The notes: generated by a model from the letters alone, not told the origin. 64,000 nt of DNA from Pseudomonas oryzihabitans (GCF_001518815.1 NZ_CP013987.1:2440501-2504500), one strand, 5' to 3'. Positions 39,205 to 50,505 are shown, numbered from the stretch's first letter. Program-made: numbers and translations.

Positions 39205-40161
39205 ATGCTGGCCTTTCGCCCTGCCCGCCTGCTGGCGGCTATCGCTCTCACCTCCGCTTCGCTGATCCTGCCGCTCACCGCCAGTCATGCCACGGCCGCC
39301 GAAAAGCCCAAGGTCGCGCTGGTCATGAAGTCCCTCGCCAACGAATTCTTCCTGACCATGGAAGACGGCGCCAAGACCTACCAGAAAGCGCATTCCGCGG
39401 ACTTCGACCTGATCTCCAACGGGATCAAGGACGAGACCGATACCTCCAGCCAGATCCGCATCGTCGAGCAGATGATCGTCTCCAAGGTCGATGCCCTGGT
39501 CATCGCGCCGGCCGACTCCAAGGCCCTGGTTCCGGTGCTGAAGAAAGCCAGCGACGCCGGTATCAAGGTGGTCAACATCGACAACCGCCTGGATCCCGAG
39601 GTGCTCAAGTCCAAGGCCCTGGACATTCCCTTCGTCGGCCCCGACAACCGCAAGGGCGCACGCCTGGTGGGCGAATACCTGGCCAAGCAGCTCAAGCAGG
39701 GTGACCAGGTCGGCATCATCGAGGGCGTCTCCACCACCACCAACGCCCAGCAGCGCACCGCGGGCTTCAAGGACGCCATGGAAGCGGCCGGCATGAAGAT
39801 CGTCGGCGTGCAGTCCGGCAACTGGGAGATCGACAAGGGCAACGCTGTCGCCGCGGCCATGCTCAACGAATACCCGGACCTGAAGGCCCTGCTGGCGGGC
39901 AACGACAGCATGGCGCTGGGTGCCGTTTCCGCCGTGCGCGCCGCTGGCAAGAAAGGCCAGGTGCAGGTGGTCGGCTACGACAACATCAAGGCCATCAAGC
40001 CGATGCTCAAGGACGGCCGCATCCTCGCCACCGCCGACCAGTACGCCGCCAAACAGGCCGTGTTCGGTATCGAAGCCGCGCTCAAGCTGGTCAAGGGCGA
40101 GCCCACCGGTGCCAAGGACGGGGTGATCGAGACGCCGGTCGAACTCGTCACCCAGCCCTGA
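39205..40161 (+). CDS. rbsB: Ribose ABC transporter substrate-binding protein
   Basis: A 318-residue periplasmic sugar-binding protein. Signal peptide 1-36 ([19 protein letters not shown]), then a RbsB-type core: [63 protein letters not shown]. The ATG at 39205 is chosen for the signal peptide and the GGAG site before it. First gene of rbsBACRKD. Confidence 0.95.
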   Translation: MLAFRPARLLAAIALTSASLILPLTASHATAAEKPKVALVMKSLANEFFLTMEDGAKTYQKAHSADFDLISNGIKDETDTSSQIRIVEQMIVSKVDALVIAPADSKALVPVLKKASDAGIKVVNIDNRLDPEVLKSKALDIPFVGPDNRKGARLVGEYLAKQLKQGDQVGIIEGVSTTTNAQQRTAGFKDAMEAAGMKIVGVQSGNWEIDKGNAVAAAMLNEYPDLKALLAGNDSMALGAVSAVRAAGKKGQVQVVGYDNIKAIKPMLKDGRILATADQYAAKQAVFGIEAALKLVKGEPTGAKDGVIETPVELVTQP

Positions 40162-40176
40162 TCCGAGGAGAACCCC

Positions 40177-41733
40177 ATGTCGTCCGAGGTCATCCTCAGC
40201 GCCCGCGGCATCGGCAAGACCTATGCCCAGCCGGTACTCGGCGGCGTGGACCTGGAATTGCGCGCCGGCCAGGTGCTGGCGCTCACCGGGGAAAACGGCG
40301 CCGGCAAGAGCACCCTGTCCAAGATCCTCTGTGGCCTGGTGCAGCCCACCACCGGTGAGCTGAGCTTCCTCGGCCGCCCCTATGCACCGGGTAGCCGCCG
40401 CGAGGCGGAAGCCCAGGGTGTGCGGATGGTCATGCAGGAGCTCAATCTGCTGCCCACCCTCACCGTGGCGGAAAATCTCTTCCTCGACCGCCTGCCCCGC
40501 CGTTTGGGCTGGATCGACCGGCGCCAGCTGCGCGAACAGGCGCGGCTGGCCATGGCCCAGGTCGGTCTGGAGTCCATCGATCCCGATACCCCCATCGCCG
40601 AGCTCGGTGTGGGTCACCAGCAGATAGTGGAAATCGCCCGCAACCTGATCGGCGATTGCCGGGTGCTGATCCTCGACGAGCCCACCGCCATGCTCACCTC
40701 CCGCGAGGTGGAGCTGCTGTTCGAGCAGATCGAGCGCCTGCGCGCCCGAGGCGTGGCGCTGGTCTACATCTCCCATCGCCTGGAAGAACTCAAGCGTATC
40801 GCCCAGCAACTGGTGGTGCTGCGCGACGGCCGCCTGGTGGCCGATGCGCCCATGGCGCACTACGGCATCGACGAGATCGTCAGCCTCATGGTGGGTCGCG
40901 ATCTTGGCGAACACCTGGACATGGGCGAGCGCCGCTTCGGGCCACCGCTGCTGGAAGTCCAGGGCCTGAATCGCGCGGACAAGGTGCGCGACGTCTCCTT
41001 CAACGTCCGCGCGGGCGAGATCTACGGTATCTCCGGCCTCATCGGCGCCGGTCGCACCGAATTGCTGCGCCTGATCTTTGGTGCCGACCGTGCCGACTCC
41101 GGCGCGGTGCGCCTGGCTGGCAAGCCGGTCGACCTGGGCTCGCCGGCCAAGGTGGTGCGTCAGGGCATCGCCCTCATCACCGAGGATCGCAAGGGCGAAG
41201 GGCTGCTTCTCAGCCAGCCGATCAGCGCCAATATCGCCCTCGGCAATATGGCCAAGGTCGCCCGGCAGGGCGTGGTCAGCGGCGTCCGCGAGGCAGCCCT
41301 GGCCGAGCGCCATATCAAGAGCCTGCGCATCCGCTGCAACGATGGCACCCAGCCGGTGGGCGAGCTCTCCGGCGGCAACCAGCAGAAGGTGGTGATCGGG
41401 CGTTGGCTCGAACGCGACTGCCAGGTGCTGCTGTTCGACGAACCCACGCGCGGCATCGACGTCGGTGCCAAATTCGAGATCTATGGCCTGCTGGCCGAAC
41501 TCACTCGCCAGGGCAAGGCCCTGGTGGTGGTCTCCAGTGACCTGCGCGAGCTGATGCTGATCTGCGATCGCATCGGCGTGATCTCCGCCGGGCGCCTGGA
41601 AGCCACCTTCGAACGCCATGACTGGGATCAGGAGCGGCTGCTGGCCGCCGCCTTCGCCGGCTATCGCTCGCGCGAAGCCATGCTGGAAGAACCTGTCCCG
41701 CCGCAACCTCTTTCTCAGGAAGCCATTCGATGA
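40177..41733 (+). CDS. rbsA: Ribose ABC transporter ATPase
   Basis: A 518-residue protein with two ABC ATPase domains. The first has a normal Walker A (GENGAGKST) and [10 protein letters not shown]; the second has the degenerate GLIGAGRTE usual for RbsA, with LSGGNQQKV signature and [11 protein letters not shown]. Energises ribose import through RbsC. AGGAG precedes the ATG; the stop overlaps rbsC by four bases. Confidence 0.96.
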   Translation: MSSEVILSARGIGKTYAQPVLGGVDLELRAGQVLALTGENGAGKSTLSKILCGLVQPTTGELSFLGRPYAPGSRREAEAQGVRMVMQELNLLPTLTVAENLFLDRLPRRLGWIDRRQLREQARLAMAQVGLESIDPDTPIAELGVGHQQIVEIARNLIGDCRVLILDEPTAMLTSREVELLFEQIERLRARGVALVYISHRLEELKRIAQQLVVLRDGRLVADAPMAHYGIDEIVSLMVGRDLGEHLDMGERRFGPPLLEVQGLNRADKVRDVSFNVRAGEIYGISGLIGAGRTELLRLIFGADRADSGAVRLAGKPVDLGSPAKVVRQGIALITEDRKGEGLLLSQPISANIALGNMAKVARQGVVSGVREAALAERHIKSLRIRCNDGTQPVGELSGGNQQKVVIGRWLERDCQVLLFDEPTRGIDVGAKFEIYGLLAELTRQGKALVVVSSDLRELMLICDRIGVISAGRLEATFERHDWDQERLLAAAFAGYRSREAMLEEPVPPQPLSQEAIR

Positions 41734-42707
41734 GCAGTCTTCCCGTCACCTCCTCCCGCCGTGCCTTCGGCCTGGGCCTCGGCACCTACGTGGGCCTGGC
41801 CGCCGCGCTGCTGGCGATGATCGTGCTGTTCTCCCTGTTGAGCAGTCACTTCCTGTCCTACGCGACCTTCACCACCCTGGCCAACCAGATCCCCGATCTG
41901 ATGGTGCTGGCCACCGGGATGACCTTCATCCTGATCATCGGCGGCATCGACTTGTCGGTGGGCTCGGTGGTGGCCCTGGCCGCTGCCGTGGTCAGCGTCG
42001 CCACCCTGGAGTGGGGCTGGGGCATCCTGCCGGCTGCCGCCCTGGGCATGCTCTGCGCGGCCCTGACCGGCACCCTCACTGGCAGCGTGACCGTCGCCTG
42101 GCGCATCCCGTCCTTCATCGTCTCCCTGGGCGTACTGGAGATGGCGCGTGGTGTGGCCTACCAGCTGACCGATTCGCGCACCGCCTACATCGGCGATGCC
42201 TATGCCTGGCTGTCGACGCCCGTCGCCTTCGGCATCTCGCCGTCCTTCGTCATCGCGCTGCTGGTGATCGTGGTCGCGCAGCTGCTGCTGACCCGTTCGG
42301 TGCTCGGCCGCTACCTGATCGCCATCGGCACCAACGAGGAAGCGGTCCGCCTCGCGGGGATCAACCCCAAGCCCTACAAGATCATCGTCTTCGCCCTGAT
42401 GGGCCTGCTGGCGGGCCTGGCCGCGCTGTTCCAGATATCGCGCCTGGAAGCCGCCGACCCCAATGCCGGCGTCGGCCTGGAACTGCAGGTGATCGCCGCC
42501 GTGGTGATCGGCGGGACCAGCCTCATGGGCGGTCGCGGCTCGGTGATCAGCACCTTCTTCGGCGTGCTGATCATCTCGGTGCTGGCTGCGGGCCTGGCCC
42601 AGATCGGCGCCAGCGAACCGACCAAGCGCATCATCACCGGCGCGGTCATCGTCGTCGCGGTGATCCTCGACACCTACCGTAGCCAGCGCGCCAAGAGACA
42701 GGGCTGA
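41730..42707 (+). CDS. rbsC: Ribose ABC transporter permease
   Basis: A 325-residue polytopic permease of the sugar BPD_transp_2 family, with about ten helices and the motifs [38 protein letters not shown] and [15 protein letters not shown]. Translationally coupled to rbsA (four-base overlap) and to rbsR (TGATG, one-base overlap). Confidence 0.96.
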   Translation: MSSLPVTSSRRAFGLGLGTYVGLAAALLAMIVLFSLLSSHFLSYATFTTLANQIPDLMVLATGMTFILIIGGIDLSVGSVVALAAAVVSVATLEWGWGILPAAALGMLCAALTGTLTGSVTVAWRIPSFIVSLGVLEMARGVAYQLTDSRTAYIGDAYAWLSTPVAFGISPSFVIALLVIVVAQLLLTRSVLGRYLIAIGTNEEAVRLAGINPKPYKIIVFALMGLLAGLAALFQISRLEAADPNAGVGLELQVIAAVVIGGTSLMGGRGSVISTFFGVLIISVLAAGLAQIGASEPTKRIITGAVIVVAVILDTYRSQRAKRQG

Positions 42708-43726
42708 TGGCGACCATCAAGGATGTCGCCGCGCGCGCCGGCATCTCCTACACCACGGTCTCCCATGTGGTGAACAATAGCCGCCCGGTCAGTCCGGGCG
42801 TGCGGGAAAAGGTCGAGGCGGCCATCGTCGAGTTGGGCTACGTGCCCAGCGGCGTGGCCCGCTCCCTGCGCAGCCGCGCCACCGGCACCTTTGGCGTGCT
42901 GGTGCCCAATGCGGTGAACCCCTATTTCGCCGAACTGGCACGCGGCATCGAAGATCACTGCGAGCGCCAGGGCTACAGCGTCATCCTCTGCAATTCCGAT
43001 GACGATGCGGACAAGCAGCTGCGCTATCTACGAGTACTCAAGGAGCGACGGATCGACGGTCTGGTGGTCGCCACCGTGGACGGCGATCCGCGCTTCGCCA
43101 GGGCCCTGGCTGGCCTGCGCATCCCCCTGGTCCTTGCCGACCGGCCACTGGAGGGCGTCCAGGCCGCACACATTCGCGTCGATCACCACCAGGGCGGGCT
43201 GCTCGCCACCCGCCATCTGCTGGAACTCGGCCACCGCCGCATCGCCTGCATTGGCGGTCCTGGCGACTCTCCGGTCGCCAGCGAGCGTATCACCGGCTAC
43301 CAGCAGGCCCTGGCGGACGCGGGCGTGCCAGCAGGTACCATCCGGCGCTGCCCCTTCACCGCCGCCGCCGGTCATGCCGCGGCGCGCGAGCTGCTGGCCC
43401 AGCAAGAGCGTCCGACCGCGATCTTCGCCGGCAACGACACCATCGCCCTGGGCGTGCTGCGCGCCGCCGCCGAACACGGGCTCAGCGTACCCGGCCAACT
43501 CTCGGTAGTAGGCTTCGACGACATCGAACTCAGCCGCTATCTCTACCCTGCCCTGACCACCATCGGCCAGTCGATCCGCGACCTCGGCGAGCGCGCGGCC
43601 CAGTTGCTGCTGGCGCGCCGCGAGGCGGTCGGCAGCCCTTCCACCCACGACATCGCCGTACCCCGGCTGGTGCTGCGCGAATCCACCGCGGCGCCCCCTG
43701 CTCTGGAGACCTCCCATGCACCCTGA
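42707..43726 (+). CDS. rbsR: RbsR, LacI-family regulator of ribose genes
   Basis: A 339-residue LacI-type repressor. HTH at the N-terminus (TIKDVAARAGISYTTVSHVV) with hinge RSLRSRATGTFGVLVPN, then a periplasmic-binding-protein-like effector domain (CNSDDDADKQLRYLRVL, GNDTIALGVLRAA, VVGFDDIELSRYLYPALTT). It lies inside the operon it likely controls via the palindrome before rbsB; ribose or a phosphate derivative would relieve repression. Confidence 0.93.
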   Translation: MATIKDVAARAGISYTTVSHVVNNSRPVSPGVREKVEAAIVELGYVPSGVARSLRSRATGTFGVLVPNAVNPYFAELARGIEDHCERQGYSVILCNSDDDADKQLRYLRVLKERRIDGLVVATVDGDPRFARALAGLRIPLVLADRPLEGVQAAHIRVDHHQGGLLATRHLLELGHRRIACIGGPGDSPVASERITGYQQALADAGVPAGTIRRCPFTAAAGHAAARELLAQQERPTAIFAGNDTIALGVLRAAAEHGLSVPGQLSVVGFDDIELSRYLYPALTTIGQSIRDLGERAAQLLLARREAVGSPSTHDIAVPRLVLRESTAAPPALETSHAP

Positions 43727-44624
43727 CGTCATCGTCATCGGCAGCCTCAACATGGATCTGGTGGTGCGCGCCCCGCGCCTGCCCAAGGGCGGCGAGACCC
43801 TCGCCGGCCATGACTTCACCACGGCGCCTGGCGGCAAGGGCGCCAACCAGGCGGTCGCGGCCGCGCGCCTGGGGGCCCGGGTCGCCATGATCGGCTGCGT
43901 CGGCGCCGATCCCTATGGAGACTTCCTCACCCGCAGCCTGGTCCAGGAAGGCATCGATTGCCGCGGCGTGTCGGTGGCCGCCGAGGTGCCTACAGGCATC
44001 GCCTCGATTCTGGTGGACGACCAGGGGCAGAACACCATTGTCATCGTCGCTGGCGGCAACGGCGAGCTGTCCGCCGCGCACCTGGAAGAACAGGCGACGC
44101 TGCTCGACCAGGCCAAGCTGGTGATCGCCCAGCTGGAGGTTCCCCTGGCCACCGTAGGCGACGCCCTGGCCCGCGCTCACGCCCTGGGCAAGACGGTGAT
44201 CCTCAATCCGGCACCTGCCACGGGGCCGCTACCGGCCGACTGGTACGCCCATATCGACTATCTGGTGCCCAACGAAAGCGAGGCCAGCCTGCTCACCGGC
44301 CTGCCGGTGGACGATCTGCAGCAGGCGGAAGCGGCTGCACGCCAGCTGGTCGCCGCCGGCGCCCGCCAGGTGCTGCTGACCCTGGGCGGCCAGGGCCTGC
44401 TGCAGGTCAGCGCCGACAGCTGCCGTCACCACCCGGCCACTCCGGTCAAGGCGGTGGACACCACCGCCGCCGGCGACACCTTTCTCGGTGGCTTCGCGGC
44501 CGGTCTCGCCGAAGGCCTGAGTGTCGATGAGGCCATCGCCCTCGGCCAGCAGGCAGCGGCCATCGCCGTCACCCGTCCTGGTGCCCAGCCCTCCATTCCC
44601 ACCCGCCAGGAGCTCGCCCGGTGA
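43716..44624 (+). CDS. rbsK: Ribokinase
   Basis: A 302-residue PfkB-family kinase making ribose-5-phosphate. Seen: [36 protein letters not shown], and the C-terminal [13 protein letters not shown] with the catalytic Asp. The start overlaps rbsR by 11 bases, the stop overlaps rbsD by four. Confidence 0.96.
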   Translation: MHPDVIVIGSLNMDLVVRAPRLPKGGETLAGHDFTTAPGGKGANQAVAAARLGARVAMIGCVGADPYGDFLTRSLVQEGIDCRGVSVAAEVPTGIASILVDDQGQNTIVIVAGGNGELSAAHLEEQATLLDQAKLVIAQLEVPLATVGDALARAHALGKTVILNPAPATGPLPADWYAHIDYLVPNESEASLLTGLPVDDLQQAEAAARQLVAAGARQVLLTLGGQGLLQVSADSCRHHPATPVKAVDTTAAGDTFLGGFAAGLAEGLSVDEAIALGQQAAAIAVTRPGAQPSIPTRQELAR

Positions 44625-45025
44625 AAAAGACGCCTTTGCTCAATATCGCCCTGTCCCAGGCCGTCGCCAGTCTCGGTCATGGTGATCTGGTGGTCATCGG
44701 TGACGCTGGCATGCCCGTGCCGCCCGGTACGCCGCTGGTGGACCTGGCCGTCACGCCTGGCGTGCCCGACTTCCTCAGCGTCCTGCGCGCCCTGCTCAGC
44801 GAGATGCAGGTGGAAAGCCATCTGCTCGCCGAGGAGTCCCTCGTCGCCCAACCGCCCGCGCTGGCTGAACTGGAGCACCTGACCACGGAGGGCGCCCTGG
44901 GCACTCGGCGCCTGGTCTCCCATGCGGAGATGAAGACCCTGTGTCGCCAGGCGCGGGTCCAGATCCGCACCGGTGAATGCCAGCCCTATACCAACCTGAT
45001 CCTGGTCGCCGGCGTGGCCTTCTAG
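44621..45025 (+). CDS. rbsD: D-ribose pyranase
   Basis: A 134-residue mutarotase converting beta-ribopyranose to ribofuranose for ribokinase. Catalytic His20 in [17 protein letters not shown]-terminal [17 protein letters not shown] is typical. GTG start within the rbsK stop. Its TAG stop shares the CTAG with the TAG of the convergent GGDEF-EAL gene. Confidence 0.95.
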   Translation: MKKTPLLNIALSQAVASLGHGDLVVIGDAGMPVPPGTPLVDLAVTPGVPDFLSVLRALLSEMQVESHLLAEESLVAQPPALAELEHLTTEGALGTRRLVSHAEMKTLCRQARVQIRTGECQPYTNLILVAGVAF

Positions 45026-47895
45026 CCTGCCGCGGGCAGCAACAGACGCCGGGTTGCCAGCAGCTCCAGGGGCCGGGCGAAGTGATAGCCCTGGGCATGG
45101 CGCGCGCCCATGTCCTTGAGCAATTGCAGCGCCTGGGCGTCCTCGACACCCTCGGCGACCACATCCAGCCCCAGGGACTCGGCCATGCGCACGATGGCGC
45201 GCACGATGGCGACACTGCGGTTGCTTTCCGCCAGGCGCAAGACAAAGGACTTGTCGATCTTGAGGCCACGAAAGCGGTATTCGTGGACGTAGCCCAGCGA
45301 CGAAAAACCTGCGCCGAAATCATCCAACACCACCGAGACGCCCTGGCGGTCGAGGGCCTCCATGGTGGCCTTGGCCCGTTCTGGCTCGGCCACCAGGGCG
45401 CCCTCGGTCAACTCCAGGCAGATGCGCGAAGGTGCCACGCCATGCGCCGCCAGGATGCCCAGCACCTCGTCGGCGAACTCCGGCCGCACGATGCTGTAGC
45501 TGGAGCAATTGACGTGCACCACCGGCCAGTGGGCCTGGGCGGGCTCGGCCAGGATGGCGGCGATCCGCGTCAGCATGTAGGTATCCAGGCGCCCGATCAG
45601 GCGCAGCCCCTCCAGCTCGGTCAGGAAAGCCGCGGGGGCCAGCACGCTGCCGTCAGGCTGACGCCAGCGGATCAAGGCTTCCAGTGCTGCGACCCGTCCG
45701 GTCCCCACCTCGACGATGGGCTGGAAGAACGGCTCCAGCTCGTTGCCGTTCTTTAGCGCCTTGCGCAGTGCACCCTCCCGTACCACCTGGTCGGACACCA
45801 CCTGGCGCAGTTCCTGGTTGAACACCGCGAAGTTGTCGCGCCCACCCTGCTTCACCCGGTACATGGCCGTGTCGGCATCGCGCAGCAGGTCGTCCGGCTG
45901 CCGATGCAGCGCGGGATCGGCAACCACGATGCCGATGCTGCAGGAGGCGAACAGACTGTGGTCGTCGAACACCAAGGGGCGATCGAAGGCCTCGATGATG
46001 CGCTGGGCGATGGCCACCGGCGGTTCCAGACCGCCGCCAGGCACCAGAATGGCGAACTCGTCGCCGCCCAGCCGCGCCAGCAGGTCGGTGTCCCTCAGGC
46101 AGCTGGACAGGCGCTCGCCGGCTGCGATCAACAGGAGATCGCCAAAGGGGTGGCCGAACTGATCGTTGATCCTCTTGAAGCGATCCAGATCGAGAAACAT
46201 CACCGCCAGGCCCGTCCCCTCGCGCTCCAGGGCCGACCAGTGCAGGCTCAGGCGCTGCTGGAAGAAGCTGCGATTGGGCAGGCGCGTCAGGGCGTCGTGA
46301 TTGTTCTCGTACAGCAGCCGGGCGTTGGCCTCGTCCAGCGCCCGGGTCCGTTCCTGCACCCGCACTTCCAGGGCATGGCGGGACTGCTGGATCGCCTCGG
46401 CGGCGCTGCGCCGTGACAACGCGGTGTCGATATGGCGCGACACGAACGTCAACAACTCCTGATCGCGTCGGCTGTAGTAGACGTCTTCTCGATAACTCTG
46501 TACCGCCAGCACCCCACGAACGTGCTTGCCATCGTAGAGCGGGATGCCCAGCCAGGACCAGGCCTCGAAGGTACCCGGCACCGGGGTGATTTCTCCCTGG
46601 GCGACCAGCAGGCGAGCCTTCTGCCGATCGATGAGACAGGGCCGCCGCTGGCGGATGGTGTATTCCGTGTAACCCCGGCTGCCACGCCGGGCGATCGGTG
46701 CCGTGGCGCGGCGCTCGTCGGCGAAATAGGGAAAGCTCACCTCACCCGACGCGTCGTCGTAGAGCGCGATGTAGAAGTTGTGGGCATAGAGCAGTTCACC
46801 GACCACCTGGTGCAGACCGCCTAGCAACTCGGGCATGTCCGTGCTGGCGCTGGAGAGTTCGGCGATGCGAAACAGGGCGGCCTGCAGTTGCTCGGCGCGC
46901 TCGCGTTCGGCGATCTGTTCGCGCAGCCGGGCATTGACCTCGGACAGTTCCTGGGTGCGCTGCCCTACCGTGGCCTCCATATCCTCGCGCCGAAGGATGC
47001 GATCCAAGGCCATGGCCACGTCGCGCGCGATCACCTGGAACAGCGCCTGGTCCTCGCTGCCGTAGCGCCGCTCACGGTCATAGACCTGCAGGCTGAGCAC
47101 GCCGAAGGTGCGATCGGTGCCATCCTTGAGCGGGATGCCCATCCAGAATTCGGGGACCGATCCCTGGCAATAATAGGGACCCTGTACCTGAGCGGCTTCG
47201 ATGGCCTCCTTGGGCAGCAGCAGGGGCACCCCGTGCATGAGCACATAGGCCGTCAGGGAGGGGCGCGTCCGGTCCATGAGCTCGAAGGAGCCTGGCTCTG
47301 GCGGGCTTTCATCGCGCTGGTCGAAATAATAGGGATAGTGGATCTGCTCCGAGTCGACATCCTGTAGCGCCAGGCAGAAGTTCTCGGCGTCGATCAGCGT
47401 CACCAGCAATTCATGGGTGCGCCGCATGAACAGCTGACGATCCACCGTCGAACTGGCCAGGTAGGTAATATCATAGAGCACCTGCTGAACGGCCTGGGCG
47501 CGCTGCAGTTGTAGCCGTTGCAGGACGAAGCCGAACCTGAGGGCCAGGGCGGCGAAATCGGTATGACCGTCAGGGCGCGCAAGGAGCCAGCCCAGGGGCG
47601 TCGGGCCACTTCCCGTCGGATGGCAACTGACCCCTACCTCGGCGCACCGCTGAGTCAGCTCATCGTCATCGAGCAGCGGTGGCCAGTCGCTGGCGCCACT
47701 GCCCATGGCCATCCGCGACCAGTTACCCCGCCGCTGATACCAGGCCCAGTCGGCAGCCGCTGCAGCCATGCGCAACTGCGCGATGATCTCCTCTACCTCC
47801 AATCCAGGCGCATTCGGATCCGGCCAGTTTCCTTCTGGCGAACGTTGCAGCCCCGGTAAGCGTGCGTCCAGCTGCTGCTTCTCAGGCACCTTCAT
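45022..47895 (-). CDS. GAF-GAF-GGDEF-EAL cyclic-di-GMP protein
   Basis: A 957-residue cytoplasmic protein without membrane helices. Two GAF-like sensor domains (about 140-300 and 340-495), then a short coiled coil, GGDEF (about 530-690) and EAL (715-957). GGDEF is intact at 610-614 with an inhibitory RxxD site (Arg601-Asp604). EAL residues are intact at 739-741, with [27 protein letters not shown] and VAEGVE, so both synthesis and breakdown of c-di-GMP are possible; which dominates is unknown. What the GAF domains bind is unknown. Confidence 0.9.
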   Translation of the reverse strand: MKVPEKQQLDARLPGLQRSPEGNWPDPNAPGLEVEEIIAQLRMAAAAADWAWYQRRGNWSRMAMGSGASDWPPLLDDDELTQRCAEVGVSCHPTGSGPTPLGWLLARPDGHTDFAALALRFGFVLQRLQLQRAQAVQQVLYDITYLASSTVDRQLFMRRTHELLVTLIDAENFCLALQDVDSEQIHYPYYFDQRDESPPEPGSFELMDRTRPSLTAYVLMHGVPLLLPKEAIEAAQVQGPYYCQGSVPEFWMGIPLKDGTDRTFGVLSLQVYDRERRYGSEDQALFQVIARDVAMALDRILRREDMEATVGQRTQELSEVNARLREQIAERERAEQLQAALFRIAELSSASTDMPELLGGLHQVVGELLYAHNFYIALYDDASGEVSFPYFADERRATAPIARRGSRGYTEYTIRQRRPCLIDRQKARLLVAQGEITPVPGTFEAWSWLGIPLYDGKHVRGVLAVQSYREDVYYSRRDQELLTFVSRHIDTALSRRSAAEAIQQSRHALEVRVQERTRALDEANARLLYENNHDALTRLPNRSFFQQRLSLHWSALEREGTGLAVMFLDLDRFKRINDQFGHPFGDLLLIAAGERLSSCLRDTDLLARLGGDEFAILVPGGGLEPPVAIAQRIIEAFDRPLVFDDHSLFASCSIGIVVADPALHRQPDDLLRDADTAMYRVKQGGRDNFAVFNQELRQVVSDQVVREGALRKALKNGNELEPFFQPIVEVGTGRVAALEALIRWRQPDGSVLAPAAFLTELEGLRLIGRLDTYMLTRIAAILAEPAQAHWPVVHVNCSSYSIVRPEFADEVLGILAAHGVAPSRICLELTEGALVAEPERAKATMEALDRQGVSVVLDDFGAGFSSLGYVHEYRFRGLKIDKSFVLRLAESNRSVAIVRAIVRMAESLGLDVVAEGVEDAQALQLLKDMGARHAQGYHFARPLELLATRRLLLPAAG

Positions 47896-48245
47896 GCTGA
47901 CTCCTTCCCTTGCACTCCTCGAATCCTGACACAGAAGCCAGTGGCCTCGGCAAGTTAGAGGTGAACGGTTTACCTGGGGGTGCGAACGGCAAAGATATGA
48001 CTAAAACCAAAAATACTGCGACAGGACTTGTACAGCAAAAAGCCTCTTGTCCAATAAATCGCCTTGCCAGATACCCCTTTGCCGCTGCGCTTGTAGAACA
48101 AACAGTGGCCTACCTTTCCATCGATCCGAAAGACCATCACGCAGCGAATCTATGGCTAGAGAGAAGCCACTAATAAGCAGACAGATCGCAATCTGGCGGG
48201 GCGTTCCAGCCCGTTGTCGCCTCTCTTCAAGAGCAGGAGTTTTTC
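47896..48245. other. Intergenic region upstream of the stress genes
   Basis: About 350 bases between divergent genes, poorer in G/C than its flanks. A 58-codon frame at 47997-48173 (MTKTKNTATGLVQQ...) is open but has only a weak AAAG upstream and is not called. Probably holds the promoters of the GGDEF-EAL gene and the DUF892-catalase genes; no motif was decisive. Confidence 0.4.
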
Positions 48246-48758
48246 ATGACCGCTTCCAAAAAAGACAACCTCATCGACTGGCTGCGCGATGCCCACGCCA
48301 TGGAAGAACAGGCCGAGAAAATGCTCTCCGCCCAGTCCGCGCGACTGGAGCACTATCCGCAGCTGCGCCAGCGCATCGAGCAGCACATCCAGGAAACCCA
48401 GGAACAACGCCAAGTGCTCGAAGGCTGCCTGACCCGCCTCGGCAGCAGCGCCTCCACCCTCAAGGACATGGGCGGCAAGTTGATGGCGCTGGGGCAGGCC
48501 ATCGGTGGCGCGCCCATGAGCGATGAGGTCATCAAGGGCGCCATCGCCGGCTATATGTTCGAAAACATCGAAATTGCTACCTATACCGTCCTGATTGCAG
48601 CGGCTGCCGATGTCGGCGACCGCGAAACGCAGCAGGCCTGCGAACGCATCCTCGAACAAGAGAAGGCCATGGCGGCGTGGTTGCTGGAAGACCTGCCCGT
48701 CACCACCCGAGCCTTCCTGGAACGCTCCGCCGACCCCGATTTGACCGCGAAGCGCTGA
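48246..48758 (+). CDS. DUF892 (YciE/YciF-type) ferritin-like protein
   Basis: A 170-residue four-helix ferritin-like protein. Seen: LRDAHAMEEQAEKMLSAQ and LRQRIEQHIQETQEQRQVLE, then ENIEIATYTVLIAAA and ACERILEQEKAMAAWL, carrying the family's Glu and Glu-x-x-His type ligands. YciE/YciF proteins are stress-induced and their activity is not well defined. A clear GAGCAGGAG site precedes ATG. Just upstream of the Mn catalase. Confidence 0.88.
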   Translation: MTASKKDNLIDWLRDAHAMEEQAEKMLSAQSARLEHYPQLRQRIEQHIQETQEQRQVLEGCLTRLGSSASTLKDMGGKLMALGQAIGGAPMSDEVIKGAIAGYMFENIEIATYTVLIAAAADVGDRETQQACERILEQEKAMAAWLLEDLPVTTRAFLERSADPDLTAKR

Positions 48759-48798
48759 ACCGCCCGTGCTCTACCCGTGACTAGCCCCTGGAGGTTAC

Positions 48799-49698
48799 AT
48801 GTTCGTCCATAACAAGCGACTGCAATATACCGTGCGCGTGTCGGAGCCCAATCCGGGCCTTGCCAACCTGATGCTGGAACAATTCGGCGGTCCCCAAGGC
48901 GAACTCGCCGCCGCCATGCGCTATTTCACCCAGGCGATAGCCGAGCTCGACCCGGGTCGTAAGGACATGCTGTTCGACATCGCCACCGAAGAGCTCAGCC
49001 ACCTGGAAATCATCGGCTCGATGATCGCCATGCTGAACAAGGGCGCCAAAGGCGACCTGGCCGAGAAAACCCAGGAAGAAGCGGACATGTATCGCTCCCT
49101 GACCGGCGCGGGCAACGACTCCCACCTCACCCAGATTCTCTACGGTGGTGGCCCGGCCCTGACCAATTCGGCTGGCGTACCCTGGACCGCGGCCTACATC
49201 GACACCATCGGTGAACCGACTATCGATCTAAGGTCCAACATCGCCGCCGAAGCGCGGGCCAAGATCGTCTACGAACGCCTGATCAACGTCACCGACGATG
49301 CGGGCATCAAGGACACCCTGAGCTTTCTGATGACGCGCGAGATCGCCCACCAGAAATCCTTCGAGAATGCCCTGCACTCCATCCAGCCCAACTTCCCCCA
49401 GGGCAAGATGCCGCCGCGTCCGGAGTTCGCCAGCGTCTACTACAACATGTCGCAAGGCGAAGGCGATCTGCGCGGTCCCTGGAACCAGGGTCAGGATTGG
49501 GAATACGTGGAGCAGCCCGGACCTGCCGTGGATGGCGGCGACGGCATGGCCAGCGTCAAGCTGCCGCCCATGCAGGCCAAGGCGGTGGAGCAGCTCGCGA
49601 CCCGGACCATGTCGGATCCCGAAGCCGCGCCGGTAACCGGTGCTGATCTGGGCGCTGGTCTGGCCAAGCAGCTCGACAAGAACCGCCTGGACGAGTGA
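48799..49698 (+). CDS. Manganese (non-haem) catalase
   Basis: A 299-residue dimanganese catalase that disproportionates hydrogen peroxide. Ligands expected in GGPQGELAAAMRY (Glu35), ATEELSHLEIIG (Glu65, His68), then AKIVYERLI and MTREIAHQKSFE. Length and C-terminal extension (PPMQAKAVEQLATRTMSDPEAAP) are normal for proteobacterial forms such as KatN. Forms a stress unit with the DUF892 gene 40 bases upstream and ends in a strong terminator. Confidence 0.94.
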   Translation: MFVHNKRLQYTVRVSEPNPGLANLMLEQFGGPQGELAAAMRYFTQAIAELDPGRKDMLFDIATEELSHLEIIGSMIAMLNKGAKGDLAEKTQEEADMYRSLTGAGNDSHLTQILYGGGPALTNSAGVPWTAAYIDTIGEPTIDLRSNIAAEARAKIVYERLINVTDDAGIKDTLSFLMTREIAHQKSFENALHSIQPNFPQGKMPPRPEFASVYYNMSQGEGDLRGPWNQGQDWEYVEQPGPAVDGGDGMASVKLPPMQAKAVEQLATRTMSDPEAAPVTGADLGAGLAKQLDKNRLDE

Positions 49699-49703
49699 TG
49701 TAG

Positions 49704-49736
49704 AAGCGGCGACGCCTTTATGGCGTCGCCGCTTTC
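49704..49736 (+). terminator. Rho-independent terminator after Mn catalase
   Basis: 13-base arms AAGCGGCGACGCC / GGCGTCGCCGCTT with a TTTAT loop, five bases after the stop, followed by TCT. Confidence 0.8.
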
Positions 49737-49845
49737 TCCCCGCGCTGACGACCTTCCGTCGGCCAATTCACCCTACCCCCTCTTTCGCACGAACCTGGCC
49801 ATTTGCCATCGGTCCTACCGCTCTCATCGTAGTAGGGAACCCCTG

Positions 49846-49935
49846 ATGGAAGATTATCTGTTGGCCTTCGCCATGGTCGCTCTGACCGCCCTGTTCATAG
49901 GTCTCACTACCGTCGGTCTGGTGGAATTCACCTGA
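49846..49935 (+). CDS. 29-residue membrane peptide, unknown
   Basis: A tiny gene: MEDYLLAFAMVALTALFIGL followed by TTVGLVEFT, a single hydrophobic helix with an acidic start. AGGGAA sits eight bases before the ATG. It lies between the catalase terminator and the periplasmic-protein gene. Not recognised; short membrane peptides near stress genes are common but this one could also be chance. Confidence 0.45.
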   Translation: MEDYLLAFAMVALTALFIGLTTVGLVEFT

Positions 49936-50037
49936 TGGCGTTTTGCCGCTTTTAGCGCTGAACATTTGCCCCGCGGCGCAGTCTGCCGCTGTGCATTGAT
50001 GCCATCACGTCATCTCGACGTAGCCAGGGACGCCACC

Positions 50038-50460
50038 ATGAAACGCCACGCTTACGCCTTAGCCTTCGTTGCAGCCGTCGTATGCAGTACCCCCGCCTTC
50101 GCCATGGACCAGGATGCCCTGCAGTTCGAGCAGGCCAGCATGCTTGCCTTCAAGAGTTGCGCGAACAAGGCAGTCATCGCCGGTACCCGCATCGGCGACA
50201 CCGCACGTTTCTCCGATACCGACAGCTGTGTCGACCAGGCCCTGTCGCAGGTCGAGCCCGCCTACCAGAAGGCGCTGACCTCCCTGCGAAACAACGGTAC
50301 CGCACGACGCTGCCTGCAGACCTACTACAGCAATTGGCTGACCCTCATGAAATCCCTGCCGGCGCTGCAGTCCAAGCCGCCGTCCTCGGTACTGCTGACC
50401 GCCAACGGTGGCGAGCGGCGGCTCAACCAGTACTGGCAATTCGTGGTCAGCGCACGCTGA
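50038..50460 (+). CDS. Small exported protein, unknown (140 aa)
   Basis: A 140-residue protein with a signal peptide cut after AFA (residues 1-22; YALAFVAAVVCSTPAFA). The mature part is helical with three cysteines (FKSCANK, TDSCVDQ, ARRCLQT), leaving room for one disulfide. I do not recognise a family. The ATG at 50038 follows AGGGA; the longer upstream frame is ignored. A terminator follows 18 bases after the stop. Confidence 0.75.
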   Translation: MKRHAYALAFVAAVVCSTPAFAMDQDALQFEQASMLAFKSCANKAVIAGTRIGDTARFSDTDSCVDQALSQVEPAYQKALTSLRNNGTARRCLQTYYSNWLTLMKSLPALQSKPPSSVLLTANGGERRLNQYWQFVVSAR

Positions 50461-50478
50461 ACCCAGGCGCGCCAGCCT

Positions 50479-50501
50479 AGGGGAGCACTGCTCCCCTTTT
50501 T
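50479..50501 (+). terminator. Rho-independent terminator
   Basis: Arms AGGGGAGC / GCTCCCCT, 3-base ACT loop, then TTTT. Lies between the exported-protein gene and the convergent GST gene. Confidence 0.85.
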
Positions 50502-50505
50502 CATT

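Noticed and set aside
38449..41706. A 1085-codon minus-strand frame covering apt and running antisense through rbsB and rbsA
   Set aside because: Only the first 549 bases (apt) have homology and a proper start; the rest is antisense to well-supported ribose genes, a usual artefact of high-GC codon bias.
47997..48173. 58-codon frame before the DUF892 gene
   Set aside because: Weak ribosome site, no recognisable sequence, and it occupies the likely promoter region.
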